From Budorcas taxicolor (Eukaryota; Chordata; Mammalia; Artiodactyla; Bovidae), in the NCBI RefSeq assembly GCF_023091745.1, contig NC_068910.1:6112272-6176271 (forward strand): DNA of 64,000 bases, given 5' to 3'. Of the stretch, positions 12,455 to 24,424 are shown one piece after another. Below the pieces are notes generated by a model, which saw only the letters and a list, made by a program, of their open reading frames with translations, was not told where the DNA came from and did not search any database. How positions within the stretch are numbered: the stretch's first letter is position 1; each line of letters begins with the position of its first letter. A program made the translations under genes and the position numbers.

Positions 12455-12800
12455 TTCCTATCTGCCAGGACTCTCTGTGAACCTCAGTGTTCTCTTCTGG
12501 AGAATGGGACAACAGCTACTCAGTCTGTGGGATCATAGCCAAGTTCTAAAATGCTAATCCTAATAGTCATTTCTAATAGTTAAAATGTATCCTCCAGCAT
12601 TTTACAAATATTTTTTTTACTTAATGTGTGGGAGGGTAATTGCTTAATACAAGCCATATGCTGACAAGTGGCTCCATTGTGAAATAGCTGTGCGTGGTTG
12701 AACCAGTGACTTAACCTCAGTTTACTCCTCCATTAAGTGGGGGTAACATCAGTAGCCACCTTCTCAGTTGTTGTGAGAGGCAAATGGGTTTCAAATCAAG
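12455..12800 (+). repeat. two MIR fragments
   Basis: GAACCTCAGTGTTCTCTTCT (12480) and TTAACCTCAGTTTACTCCTC (12711), separated by AT-rich unique sequence. Confidence 0.65.
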
Positions 12801-13834
12801 TGCCTGCCTGGTGTTGTGTTGCAGTTGAGGGACCAGAGGATGTTTCTTCATCTGTAAGATGGGGAGTAGTAAAAGTGTTGTGTTATTATTATGCTGTTGC
12901 TTGTGGGAGAATTTGGTGAAGTAATGCAGAGACAGCACTCATCTCAGGGCCTGCCCAGAGGTCAGTGTTGAAGTAGTCTCCTCCTGTGCCATCAGCTAGA
13001 CTTGAACTGAAATCCCAATGCCAGCGTTTGTGCTGTGTGACCCCGAGTCACAAGCTCTGCCTCTCTGAGCTTGAAGAGCCCTATCTCACAAACGTATCCG
13101 TGCACGATGTGACGGGCAGAAAACTGTCACAAGTGAACCCCCACCGCATCAGATGTTTGAAAGACGGTGCATTTCTGTCCTGCTTTTGGGGAAGGGCCCC
13201 CAGAGGGCTTCCTTAAAGATATCTGCAGAAGGCGCAAATCCTGGTCCCAGGGCTGGGGTGGATTTGATTTTCAAAGACCCAGAGACATTGTGCTGTAGTG
13301 AAGCCTGGGGTTGGAAGAGCTTGTGAGGGGAAGCCGTGAGTGGATGACCCTGTTTGGGGTCCAGGAGCCTTGTAGCTCCTGGGGAAGGAAGCGGGTCTCT
13401 CCAGGCTCCTCCCGCCACTGCAGGGGAAGTTGTCTACAAAGGTCTGGACTTCTCCATGCCGGCCCAGGCTGCTTCACCCATCCACGCCTGGCTGCGCAGG
13501 GGCCGTGCTGCAGGAGCTGCGGGCAGTTTGGTCCAGAGGCATCGCTGCAGCCTGGCCTCCCTAGACTGAGTGCCGGCTCCAGGGTAGCTCTGGAGCTGAG
13601 CTGCCACCACTTCCGGTCGAGGCCGGGCAGGGCAGGAGGATCCTGGGGAGGCTGTTGGGGAAACAAGGGGCTCTGGGCTCCAGCTGCCCGAATCTGCTCC
13701 TCACCCTGATGCGCCAGGGGGAGAGGGGGGCAGGGGAAGGTCCCATGTGGCCTGGCTGAGTGGTGATGTGGACGGTGGTTCAGGACCAAGTGTGGGCCCA
13801 GCTGGCCCAGCCTCAGACCTGAGGCCCAGGTGCT

Positions 13835-13920
13835 GACCAGCTGTGTGCCCTTCACCTCTGGGCCTCAGTTCCCTCAGCTGTCAAATGGGGGCTGTGCCTC
13901 ACTTGTAGGGCATGATAGTG
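13835..13920 (+). repeat. MIR fragment
   Basis: GGGCCTCAGTTCCCTCAGCT. Confidence 0.75.
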
Positions 13921-14144
13921 AAAGCTGAGTCTCATGGGGATGGCGTGGTGCACGTTTTGAAATCTCTGAATCAGGGCACACAGTAGACCCAGCCATGCCT
14001 CTCTCTTTCTGAAGTATCCATAAAGTAGCAATGCTTCTTCCAGCAGATGCATCTTAGCTTCACTGAAATACAGTGAATAAGATAACCTATCAGGACTTGG
14101 ACAGGGCCACCAGGAGGGGAGAACAGAGCCATCTCCCACCTGCA

Positions 14145-14325
14145 TGCCCAGCTCAGTCACAGTGGAATCTTGGGTGTTTCTGTGCATCTCACGGGAGCCC
14201 TCATTTCCTCTTCTGAAATGATCCCGGCCTCCCAGAGCTGTCGTGAGAAGTTAGCAAGCTCCTGTGTGTAGCACGTGCCCAGCAGAGTACCCATATGCAG
14301 TAGGTGCCTAATTATTGCCAGTTCA
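14145..14325 (+). repeat. MIR
   Basis: CATTTCCTCTTCTGAAATG and GCAGTAGGTGCCTAATTATT. Confidence 0.75.
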
Positions 14326-14369
14326 GAGCAAACAACAAAGATGGTAGTACAGGGAGGAGTTTAAAGCCA

Positions 14370-14580
14370 AGACTCTAGGATTTCAGCTCCTGCTCCACCA
14401 CTTCCTTGCTGTGTGACTTTGTGCCAGCTTCATAGCTTCTCTCTGCCTTAGTCCCACCATCTTAAAATGGATGTTACAGAAGTATCCGATTCATTCGATT
14501 GCTGTGAGAATTAAATAGAATTAAAGTGCCTGGGGGCAGTGCTTGACAGAAGTGTAAGCAATTATTATTCAATAAGCTTC
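14370..14580 (+). repeat. MIR
   Basis: CCACTTCCTTGCTGTGTGAC to AGCAATTATTATTCA. Confidence 0.85.
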
Positions 14581-14649
14581 TAATGAGTCTCTTCTAGTTC
14601 CATAAATGGTAGCAAAAATGGACACGGGGCTCAATAAAATAATAGCAAG

Positions 14650-14810
14650 ACAGACTGCACCCATTTTGCAGATGAAACCGCTGAGGTCCAAGTTTTACGT
14701 CAGTTTGCCCAAGGTCACACAGGTGGCCCTCCCCAGAGCAGGAACCTGACCCCAGCTCCAGGCACCAGTCTGATGTCTCCTCCTGGCCCGTGTCAGTCTG
14801 GAACTCTGTG
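14650..14810 (-). repeat. MIR
   Basis: CCCATTTTGCAGATGAAACC and CCAAGGTCACACAGGTG. Confidence 0.85.
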
Positions 14811-15214
14811 ATTCTCATGGAGAACGAGGTTCCTGCCCGGGGGAGGGTGGGTTTCAAGAAGCAGCAGCAGCCAGATGCAGTGTCTTCCAGGTTGGGGTTC
14901 CCATTAGAAGTGGTTTCTTCTTCCTTTATGCCTCTGCCTGTTCCCCACGGTGCAGGGGATGGGGCTGAGCTGGGCCAAGCCCAAGGTCTGCAGAGCCTGC
15001 CACCCCCATCACCCTGTGGGTCTACTTGCCAGCCCTGCTGGCCTCTAAGCGCCTTCTCGGGGACTGCTGCAGAGCTGACACAGCAGAGCTCCCTCCTGGA
15101 GGGAGCTAAAGCCCCGCTGGCCAGCTGGTCCAGATGCCAAGCTATGCCAGGGTCACAGAATGGATTGGGATGGGAGAGGGTGAGCAGAGACCGGGGTGCA
15201 GCTGGGCCTTGACA

Positions 15215-15300
15215 GACACTCCAAGTAACCTTGGACTCGTCACGGTCCCTCCCTGGGCACCAATCTCCCATCTTTGAAACGAGGACTTTGGAGCCAGATG
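15215..15300 (+). repeat. MIR fragment
   Basis: AACCTTGGACTCGTCACGG and CCCATCTTTGAAACGAGG. Confidence 0.55.
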
Positions 15301-15959
15301 GGCCCCCTGGGACTTTAAATGTCTAAGATTCAAAATTTCCCAGACATTGCTGATAGTCAAGGTCACAGGGAAGGGCCGGGGCTGGAAGAGAAGGAGCTTG
15401 TGGCTCTGTGTGCACATCCTTGGGGATCTGAGGTTGGGCTTCCTGGGAGCAACCCTGAGACAGCAGTCGCTCCTGTTCACCCCAGGATGATTCCAGAGGA
15501 GGAGGCAGGCTGAAGGTCTAACAGCCCAGCAACTGGGGCGTAGGTGCCATAGGCTGGGGAGCAGGGTCTGCTGGCGGGGGGCGGGGGGCACCGACCGTGG
15601 CCCTGCAGTCCCGTATATTTGCAGTGCGGAGGTCGCTGAGAACCAGCCTCTTCCTAGCAACTATTTGAAGGCAGGAGATTAAGAGCTCTTTAGGCCACTT
15701 CTAAATTTATCAGCTTACATGACTCACTTCAGATTAAAACGAGGCCCTTCTCCCCATTCCCACCTCCAGCCAATTTCAAGTTCCCAAGCTCAGAGGGAGG
15801 ATCTTGAAAAGGGAAGAGAATAGAAATCAATAAAACCAATATTGGCTGAGGACTTAGCGTGTGTCAGGCTGGGTGCAGCCTCAGGTAGAAGGCGGTAGGT
15901 GAGGGTGGACACCTAGCTGTTGGCTGGACCGTGAGTAACTTCTGTGCCCAAGGTGTGGC

Positions 15960-16025
15960 CTCGCCGACCATGGTCCTTGCACCTCACTGGGCCTCAGTTT
16001 CCTCATCTGTGAAATGGAGCCAGTG
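15960..16025 (+). repeat. MIR fragment
   Basis: GGCCTCAGTTTCCTCATCTG. Confidence 0.8.
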
Positions 16026-16984
16026 TTGGGAGGAGCCGTGGCTGTAGCCACCCCACACTCAGTCAATGGGAATAGAATATAGAGTGACTGGGGGTTGGGG
16101 TCCAGGCTGGTTGTGAGTGTTTCTTTGCCCTCTCAGAGGCCAGGATCTGCCCAGACATCTGCAGGCAGAGGGAACAGCTTCCCTCACCCTGGGACCTCCA
16201 GAAGCTTCTCCAGGAATCTCTGAGCTCCAGGGTCAGAGCTGGACAGTGGGGCCACGGCAAGTAAAGGTGCATGGAGGCTGGTGCTGACCAGTGACCAGAG
16301 AGCTTTCCCCTGGGGACTGCCCTGAGCCTCACTGCAGCCCGCATGGTAACCGGATTACCAGTAACAGCGTCATTAACCAAGGGCTTCTGTGCACAGCACC
16401 GTCCACACGTGTCCCTTCACCCCTCGTGGCCGTGACTGGCTCCTTTACAGAGGGACACCCGGGCTGGGGGAAGTGTGGCAGCTCCAGCCAGCTCTCCCAG
16501 CTGAGAAGGGCACCCCGGGAGGAAGCCAGTCCCCCTGCCCCCATCATCCTATGGTGTGCATTGGACTCAGGGGGGACCGAGGCCCAGGGCAGAGTCGCCC
16601 AAGGTTGCCCAGTGAGAACCAGAACACCAGGACTCTGTCCATGGTACTGGCCACCGCCCCCCCCACCCCACCCCCGCCCTCAAAGCTCATAATACCGCCC
16701 CAACCCTCCGGGGAAAGGGTGAGGCCTCAGGCCAGACATCAAGCCAGACACAGGGTCATTTACACACAGCCTGTGTGCCCACTGGCGCAGAGGACATTCA
16801 GGAGAACCTGTGCGCTGATACCTCGGCAATGCCAGGCCTGGGCCTCAGGAGTCAAGCACGGCCTGCTCTTCATTCTCACCCCCTAAGATACCTGGGTGAC
16901 CCTGGTAGGGTCGGAGCCACACTGGGGCCACCTTTGGGTGAGAGCGGTGACTACTTTCCTTAAGTGCCTCCTGGGCGCTTCAGA

Positions 16985-17110
16985 CCCCAGCTTTGCCACT
17001 GACAGGCTGTGTCCCCTGGGGGGCCTGTTGCTTTCTGAGCCTCGTGGTTTTCGCCTCTGAAACAGGGAAGTGACCACAGCCGTCGTGGAGATGAGGGTAG
17101 GCGTGAGTCG
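16985..17110 (+). repeat. MIR
   Basis: CAGCTTTGCCACTGACAGGC, diverged core. Confidence 0.6.
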
Positions 17111-17431
17111 CAGGCCCTGTGCATCTCCTGCTGGCTGCCTCCTCACTAACAGGGGTATCACCCCGGCTCGAAACACGCGGTTCTCCTGTCCATCCTGTGA
17201 AGAAGGCCTTCTCGTCCTCACTTTGCAGACCAGACACACGTGTCTCTCAGAGACGTCCAGGGACTCACTCCGGTCTCGCAGATCAGCAATAGAGACATGA
17301 GCAGGAGCTGGTCCGTTCTCGTGCTTTGAGGGGCTCGTTGGCGTATTCTCGAGGCCTCAGCAGGCAGTCAGGGTGAGGGTTTTCTCTACCCAAATGTAGG
17401 GTTGTGGGATCCTAGGTGGAGGAGACAGCCA

Positions 17432-17690
17432 AGGGCAGTGGTTAAGAGTGGGCCCTGGCGTCTGAGCACATGGGCTTGCTTCCCAGCCCGAGTGCTTCCT
17501 TGCTGTGTGATCTTGAGCAGGTGACGTAACCTGTCTGCCTCAGTCGCCTTCCCTGCACACTGGAGTACGCTGTAGCACCAGCTTTGCTGGAGTCCTGCTG
17601 GTTCAATGAGTTAATAGGTATAAAGAGCTTAGAACAGTGCCTGACTGTTAGGAAGCTCTATAAAATCTCAGCTATTTATTATCATTAATC
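17432..17690 (+). repeat. MIR, nearly full length
   Basis: From GCAGTGGTTAAGAGTGGG through CTTAGAACAGTGCCTGAC to TTATTATCATTAATC, about 260 bp. Confidence 0.88.
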
Positions 17691-17819
17691 ATACCATCAG
17701 AATGGAACGGGGGAGCTGGGCTTTGCCGTCAGCCCTCAGTCTGGCCACCAGGGGGCCCTGCTCAGACCGTCCATCTGGCCAGCCACTCTCTGGGCAAGGG
17801 CTCAGTGCTCCCTGTTGTC

Positions 17820-18245
17820 AAGCAGACGGAGCTCAGACTCCTTGGCCCCTGTTCAGCGCTCCCATGACTTAGCCCCCATCTACCCTTCCAGCACCTCCCT
17901 CCAGCTTCACCTTCTTTCCACTCCTCTCTTCTCAGTTAGTTATTTCATCCACTAAGTGCTCAAGTCATTCAGTACAGATAGGAATACAGCTCCTGTTCAC
18001 ACCAACCTTTCCCCACCTCTGAGCCTTTGCCCGGACGGTGTCCATCCCTGAACACCCTTCAGCCGTCCTTCAGGGCCTCCTGAAATGCAGGAAGGCTCCC
18101 TGCCTCTCCGCTTGTCGTGCGCTCCTCCTGCAAGCTCCTGGACCTCTGGAGTCAGGCCCCAGCTTACGAGTCTTGTTTGTTCCCGTCTGTGTGTTTGTCT
18201 GAGATTTCGTCAGAACGCTGTTGAATAAACACGTGTGGAACAAGT
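17820..18245 (+). repeat. L2
   Basis: CTCCTGAAATGCAGGAAGG through a tail TTGAATAAACACGTG. Confidence 0.6.
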
Positions 18246-18269
18246 GAAAGGATGACCTGCCTCACTGGT

Positions 18270-18790
18270 CCCCCGTATCCTCTCTTGCTCCCCACCACCA
18301 CTCCAAATCATCTGTTCTCCCTGAGTGGCCAGATGGATCCTTTCAATGATGCTGACCAGATTGTGGTGCTCCCCGCTTCAGTCTCGGCAGTCCTCCGCCA
18401 TGCTGCACAGGATGAAACCCAGACTCCTCCCACGGCCTGTGGGCCCCTCATCACACCCCTCGCTTCTCACTTGCCTGCTCTAGCTCCCTGGCCGTCTTTC
18501 CAGTCCTCAAGCTCAGCAGCCTCTTTCCCGCCTCAGGGCCTTTGCACACGTTGTTTCCCCGATCTAGACTGCTCATCCCCCTTCTCTTTCTATTATAGGC
18601 TCCATCTCATAGGCCCCCCCACTGAGATCCTCCCTGATCTAGTAAAGGGAGCTTCCCCTGTCACGGCCCTTGCCTTTTAATAGCATTTGTCACATAGTCT
18701 TCTTGGTGCTTGTTCTCTTGTTTGTTGTCTGTCTGCCCCCGGCAGACGGAAGTGTATCCATCCCTTCAGTGGGGGAGGGCTCCTGCTTTG
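18270..18790 (+). repeat. L2
   Basis: Contains GCCTCAGGGCCTTTGCACACG and ATGCTGACCAGATTGTG; head-to-tail with the preceding L2. Confidence 0.75.
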
Positions 18791-19490
18791 ATGGGCTGTT
18801 TCAAAGGGGAAAACAGCGTCCTTGCTTGGTATCACTCTCGACCCTCCATATACCAGACGCGGAGACGTGACCGTGGGGGTTGCCTGGGAACCCCACGCTC
18901 ACCCTAGCTGCCTTCAGTAGATGGAACAGGGAGGGGGCGGAGAGACAGAGAGTGAGCAGAGGTGCAGCCCCAGACGAGACAAAGGCGATCCTTCTGTTTG
19001 CGTTCTCGCTGGAGAGCGGGCAGCAAACAGACCGCCAGGCCTCTGAATGGTCTGACGCCAGGTAGCAGTGATGGTGCGAGGCGGACCTAGCAGAGGACGG
19101 TGCAGGAGGGAGAGCCCCCGGCTGCCCCGTTCTCTGAGAAATTAGGCTTCGTCTCGTTGTCTGTGGCTCCACTGTGTACGTTCAGACTTGAAGAGCCTTT
19201 AATGATGGGTTTGGGGGCCAGGCCTTAATCAAGGGAAATTTCTGCTGATTAGACCCGCCTAGGACAAGCTCTGGAAAGTGCGTGCCTGATGCTCACCTGC
19301 CCCTTTCCAACCTTCTCCCCCCAGCAGGGAACCCAGAGCTGCCAATTAATGTGTCCCCAACCCATGAGGTGCCCGGAAAAGAAACCAGGCGGCAACTGCT
19401 CAGAAAACCAATTTCCTTTTTTTACACTGCAGTCATTTGCGTTACAAAAATAATGGTTTGCTTACTGAAACAGACAGAACGGTACAGAAG

Positions 19491-19690
19491 TGAAGTGAAG
19501 TTGCTCAGTGTCCGACTCTTTGCGACCCCATGGGCTATAGCCTTCCGGGCTTCTCTGTCCATGGGATTTTCCAGGCAATATACTGGAGTGGATTGCCATT
19601 TCCTTCTCCAGGGGATCTTCCCAACCCAGGGATTGAACCCGGGTCTCTTGCATTATAGACAGACACTTTACCACCTGAGCCACCAGGGAA
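19491..19690 (-). mobile_element. Bov-tA SINE with 35-bp flanking direct repeats
   Basis: Reverse-oriented element bounded by 35-bp direct repeats at 19456-19490 and 19691-19725 that differ at one base. Target duplications of this SINE are usually much shorter. Confidence 0.95.
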
Positions 19691-19984
19691 GTTTGCTTAC
19701 TGAAACAGACAGAACGATACAGAAGGGTCTATATCTACACGTCCCACCGATGTAACCACGGTCTGAACCCTGTTTTGTAGCTTTTAGGGTGCATAGTTTC
19801 ACGGCCCTGAGAAAGGGATACGTGTTGTACATATAGAGTTGATAACACATTATAGCTTTGTTGTTGTCTTTCAAATATAGTTGATTTTCCATATTGCGCT
19901 GGTTTCAGGTATACACCGTAACCTGCCAAAAAAACGGAACCTGAATCATGACATAGTTTTATGCTGGAAGTCCTTTTCCTTTCT

Positions 19985-20196
19985 TTGTTGCTGTTTAGTC
20001 AGTAAGTCCCATCCAGCTCTTTGGGACCCTGTGGACTGTAGCCCGCCAGGCTCCTCTGTCCATGGGGTTTCCCAGCCCAGAATGCTGAGTGAGTTGACAT
20101 TTCCTTCTCCAAAGGGATCTTCCCGATCCGGGTGTTGAACCTGCCTCTCCTGCACTGGCAGGTGGATTCTTTACTGCTGAGCTACCTGGGAAGCCC
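19985..20196 (-). mobile_element. Bov-tA SINE
   Basis: Reverse-oriented, moderately diverged copy; neighbour of the next element in the same orientation. Confidence 0.92.
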
Positions 20197-20240
20197 GCTT
20201 TAGTAGTACATAAGATTGTGTACAGCTTACAACTTGACCT

Positions 20241-20456
20241 GTGTGTGTGTTTGTTCGGTCACTCAGGCTGTCTAACTCTTTGGGACCCTATGGACTGTAG
20301 CCCTCCAGGCTCCTCTGTCCATGGGATTCTCCAGGCAAGGATATTGGAGTGGGTTGCCATGTCTTCCTCCAGGGGATCTCCCTGCCCCAGGGATCAAACC
20401 TGCATCCCCTGTACTGGCAGGCAGATTCTTTATCGCTTAGCCACCTGGGAAGCCCC
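20241..20456 (-). mobile_element. Bov-tA SINE with ~41-bp flanking direct repeats
   Basis: Reverse-oriented. Flanks TTAGTAGTACATAAGATTG at 20200 and TTAGTGGTACATAAGATTG at 20463 continue as a diverged repeat of about 41 bp. Confidence 0.93.
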
Positions 20457-20503
20457 ATCCCCTTAGTGGTACATAAGATTGGGGTACACCTTACAATTGA
20501 ACT

Positions 20504-22199
20504 TAGGTTTGAGGAAACCTGGCGATACGCTATTTCCCTCCCTTGCTTACATATTCACATGCTGGTAGATACAAGTTTGGAGGGAGTTTGCTTCTTTTCT
20601 CTGGAATCGTTTGGTTGTACCGTGGCTTTGCTTTCCCTTAGGGTGCTGTGGTCATCCTGCTGGCCGGGCAGTCTCTGAGGGGCACAGAGGCTGGTGCAGG
20701 TGGCAGGGCCTTGGCAGCTGCTCGCCCTGCCACCCACCTGCTGTGCTGCAGTATCTCTGTGCCCCCAGCGCCGCACGCGCACTGTGCCCAGCACAAGCTG
20801 GCACCAAGCAGGCGCCCGGGGATCATGCCTCCCCCTCCCCTGCCCCCACGATGTGGACAGTGTGGACTGGCATCATCGCCCCTGCCCCAACCAGAGACAT
20901 CGTTGCCCTGAGACCCAGAGGAGGGGCAGGGAGCCTGAGCTCAGATAAAAAGGTTGGATGCAAAAGGTCGGCTAAAAAAAGCCACATGCAAACAAAGGCA
21001 GGAGGTGAAATCAGAATAACAGGCACAAAGGTCAGAAGGAGAGAAAAATGAAGGGCATTAACCACAAACCTGAAAAGACGCTTCTCACCCCCAAAGCAAA
21101 TAAGACACATTTTTAAAAATCAGCTGAAGCAAGTAGAGGCTTCTTAGTAAGAAGGTGATCGTCTGAGGGCAGGTACGGGTCAAGGTGATCCTCTGGTCCA
21201 GTCCCAGCCTCCACCCACGGCAGCCGGGTGCCAGGGCCCTGGGCTCCTTCCGCCCTCTGGTTCCTCCATCTGAATGCCGCCACCTGACTCACATCTACAC
21301 TCTGCTCTAAGTGCTGTGGGGGTTCGCTGGATACAGCGTCCTTCTGGCAATCGCTACCCCACTTTACAAAACAGGGAGTGAGATCCCCAGACATACAGCA
21401 ACCTGCCCAAGGGCACCCAGCCAGCAGGCTGGCTCCAGCGCGCCGAGCCCGACCGTGAGGCCAGTGGCCTCCAGTCCCCGCGTACTTGGTCTCACAGGGA
21501 CACCAGTCATTGCAGACCAGTCGGTGTGCCCACAGCCTGGCCAGAGGGCAGCTGCAGGGATGCGGGGCCCAGGGAAGGCAGCCGCTCGCCGTGCTGTCAG
21601 GGAACAGCCCCGAGAGGGCCCCATGCGACCAGCCGCAGCCGAGCGGAAGGGCAAACGGGCGCCAGCCAGCTGGAAGGAAGGTAGGAGGTGGGGAGGGCGC
21701 CCCAGGCGAAGGCACAGCCTGAGCCGCGGAGACGCCAACAGCGGCCAGAGCAGAAGGCAGCGGGCGGGATGGGGAGCGCGAGGGGTGGCAGGGCCAAGCT
21801 GAGGGCAGGTGGTAAGCTGGGGAGTGATGTGGCCAGATGGGCCCCTTGGGAAAATCCCATGCCCTAGTGAGGATAACGAGTTGCAGAGAGGAGGCTGGAG
21901 GCCCAGGAGGCTGGAGGCCGGACAGGCATTTGGGCGAATAAGGGGCAGGTTCTGGGGGGAGGAGGCAGGGTGAGCTGACAAGGCTGGGAGGTCACACTGG
22001 GTCCCTGCTGACAGCGGGGTCACTGGGGCCGATGGTGAGAGGGCAAGCAGGTCAGGGAGAACATGTGGATCTGTTTAATGGGAGCTGAGAGGGTTGGTTA
22101 CGAACAGAGATAATCATCAGATTATGATCACGGATGAGAAGAATGCAAAAGTCCTTCATAAAATGGAAGTCACCACCCGTACCTGAAGGTGGGCTTTCC
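20504..22199. other. mostly unique sequence with a CpG cluster at 21430-21700
   Basis: The cluster (about 15-20 CpGs) ends near GGAAG|GTAGGA, a donor-like site at 21681. Part of 21700-22030 may be antisense L2. No convincing exon. Confidence 0.35.
21305..21430 (-). repeat. MIR
   Basis: CTGCTCTAAGTGCTGTGG and CCCACTTTACAAAACAGGG. Confidence 0.6.
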
Positions 22200-22690
22200 T
22201 TCAGTCCACAAACACCGTGCGGGGCGAGCTGTGTGCCAGGCACTGCAGAGGCCACACTGGGAAGAAGCGGACCCGTTCACTGCCCCGTGCTGTGTACTCA
22301 AGGGGGCAGAGATAGACGGTAAACAGAGATGTGAGCGGGCGGCGTGTCGGGGAGTGGTCCATGACGGAGAGAAGGAAGGCAAAGGGAGGAAGATGAAGGC
22401 GGTGGTCTCAGGCCTCCCTGAGAAGGTGGCGTTTGGGCAGAGACCTGAGCGGCTGTCTGGGGAAGCGGGAGTAGCCAGTGCAAAGGCCCTGAGGTGGGCG
22501 CATGCTCAGTGGGTTCAGACACAGGGAGGAAGCCAGCAGGGTGGAGGGGAGTGAGCGAGGGGGAGTGGGGGGATGTGGTTGGAGAGGCAATGGGGAGGGG
22601 AGGGGTGCAGATCACGTAGGGCCTCGTGGGCCGTTCAGGGACTTTGGGTTTTCCTCGGAGAGTGGCAGGAACCACAGGAAGGTTCTGAAT
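22200..22690 (-). repeat. L2 (antisense)
   Basis: GTGTGCCAGGCACTGC, CCAGTGCAAAGGCCCTGAGG and GTAGGGCCTCGTGGGC. Confidence 0.8.
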
Positions 22691-22999
22691 ACAAGAGGAC
22701 TTGAGTCATCTCTGACCGTGTGTCTAGAACAGGCCGGGGTGGCGTGGGGGGAGAAGAAGCAGGGAGATCAGGGAGGAGCGCTCCACAGTGAGCGCTCTGC
22801 AAGAAGACGGTGGCTCAGCCCAGGGGAGAGACTGTGACGGTGATGAGACGGGGTCACATGGGTGTGTTTTGAAGGTAGAGCAGATAGGATCTGCAGATCG
22901 ATATTTGGTGAAATAGGGTTATTAAAGAGCTGAAGATCTAGGTCAGCCCCAGCACTTAGCATGCTGTCTAGAACCTGGGAACCACTTAGTCAATGTTGC

Positions 23000-23170
23000 A
23001 TGAAAGGATGGGTGGGTGGGTGGACGTCCGGGTGGAGGAATGGAGAGAGGGAGGAAAGAGTACAGGTAGGCAGGTAGAAGGACAGAGGGATGGATGGACA
23101 GGCAGTCAGGCAGCTGGATAGATGGTCAGCTAGAGGGGAAGGATGGATGGAGGGATGGATGCAAGCAGGG
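23000..23170. repeat. degenerate GGAT/GGTG simple repeat
   Basis: GGTGGGTGGGTGG and GATGGATGGA motifs between two antisense L2 pieces; probably L2-tail derived. Confidence 0.75.
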
Positions 23171-23184
23171 AGAGAGGAAAGGAG

Positions 23185-23335
23185 GCAGGCCTCGAATGCC
23201 AGACTAAGGAATCCACACTTTCTCAGAGGCAGTGGGAGCCACCACAGGTCCTTGAGCAGGGGCGTGACGGAGCGTGAGCACTGTCGGAGGCACCGTCAGA
23301 TGGCGGCGCTGGGCAGCGTCTGGCGCTGTGACCCA
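23185..23335 (-). repeat. L2 fragment (antisense)
   Basis: CTCGAATGCCAGACTAAGG and GAGCAGGGGCGTGACGG. Confidence 0.6.
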
Positions 23336-23778
23336 AGCTGGCAACCTCTGTGGATGCTGATTTATCAGTCCTTTCCGTCCCCTGCTGTCCCATCCTCTGT
23401 CTTCCTTTCTTCCTTTATACTTACAAGTGTTCTATGCACATTTGCTCCCTGAGGGCACTGGGGGCCTGGTGTGAATGAACCGGACATGGTCTCTGCCCGC
23501 AGGACACATTTTCACCCTGCACGGGGTGGGGAGGGAGTGTCTCAGAACCAGAGAGAGAATGCAGTTACTCTTGGGGCTCAGTGGCCCCCCAGCTTCATGC
23601 TGAGAAGGAAAGGGCTGCTCTCCGCTCTTTCCAGAGACCTGGACTTCCTGCAGCCTCAGTGGGGACCCTCCAGTAAGCCAGACAAGACCTTAGCATCTTC
23701 TTTCCAGCTCAGAGTTTTCTTGTTTGAGAGTTGTGTTCTTTGGTTTCATCTGGACATTTACTTGGGGTTGGTGGGGGT

Positions 23779-23821
23779 TGTACCTGACTGTTTGAGACCC
23801 CGTGGACTGCAGCCCGCCAGG
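23779..23821 (-). mobile_element. Bov-tA/BovB tail fragment
   Basis: Only the tail region (GAGACCCCGTGGACTGCAG) remains. Confidence 0.6.
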
Positions 23822-23934
23822 GGTGTGTGTCGTGACTGAACGTGCACTTGCCTGGGAGGAAAGGCTGTGCTGGGAATGGGTAAAAGGAAAAGAACCAGCA
23901 TGCATTTAACGCCCACGGTGTTTCAGGCTCGTTA

Positions 23935-24424
23935 CATATTCATTCACTTAACAAGTATTTCTTGAACTTTTGCTCCAGGCCAGGCACTGTTTGAGGCAAT
24001 GGGAATACAGTGGTGAACAACACAGGGCAGGTCTCACTAATAAATGACCAATTCCAGACAGTGGTGAGAGTTACAAAGAAAATTAACAGGGCAGTTGAAG
24101 GGGCCACGTGAGCAGCTTGAGTAGGATGGTCAGGGAGACCTTCACTGAGGAGGTGACATTTGAGACGATAAATACCTGGCCTGCCACCATCTGGGGGAGG
24201 AGCGATCCCAACGAAGGAGCTAGCACATGCAAAGGCCCCAAGGCAGGAAGGGGCGAGGCGTGTTCAGAGATAGAGTCGTGTTCAGAGATTGAGGCCAGGT
24301 GGCCGCGGTAGAGTGTTCAGAGGGCAGAGAGGTGGATGAGGCAGAAGAAAAAGTAAGGGACCGGATCATAGGGCCTTTATAGGTCATGGAACAGGTTTTG
24401 AATTTGACCCTTGCCCTGAAAGCA
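23935..24424 (-). repeat. L2 (antisense), split by BovB
   Basis: TTGAACTTTTGCTCCAGGCC, GAGGTGACATTTGAGACG and CATGCAAAGGCCCCAAGG. Continues after the BovB at 25158-25200 with AAGGGTCTCAAGCAGGGTGA. Confidence 0.85.

Noticed and set aside
19491..20456. tRNA-like A and B boxes
   Set aside because: They belong to the tRNA-derived heads of Bov-tA SINEs, not to functional tRNA genes.
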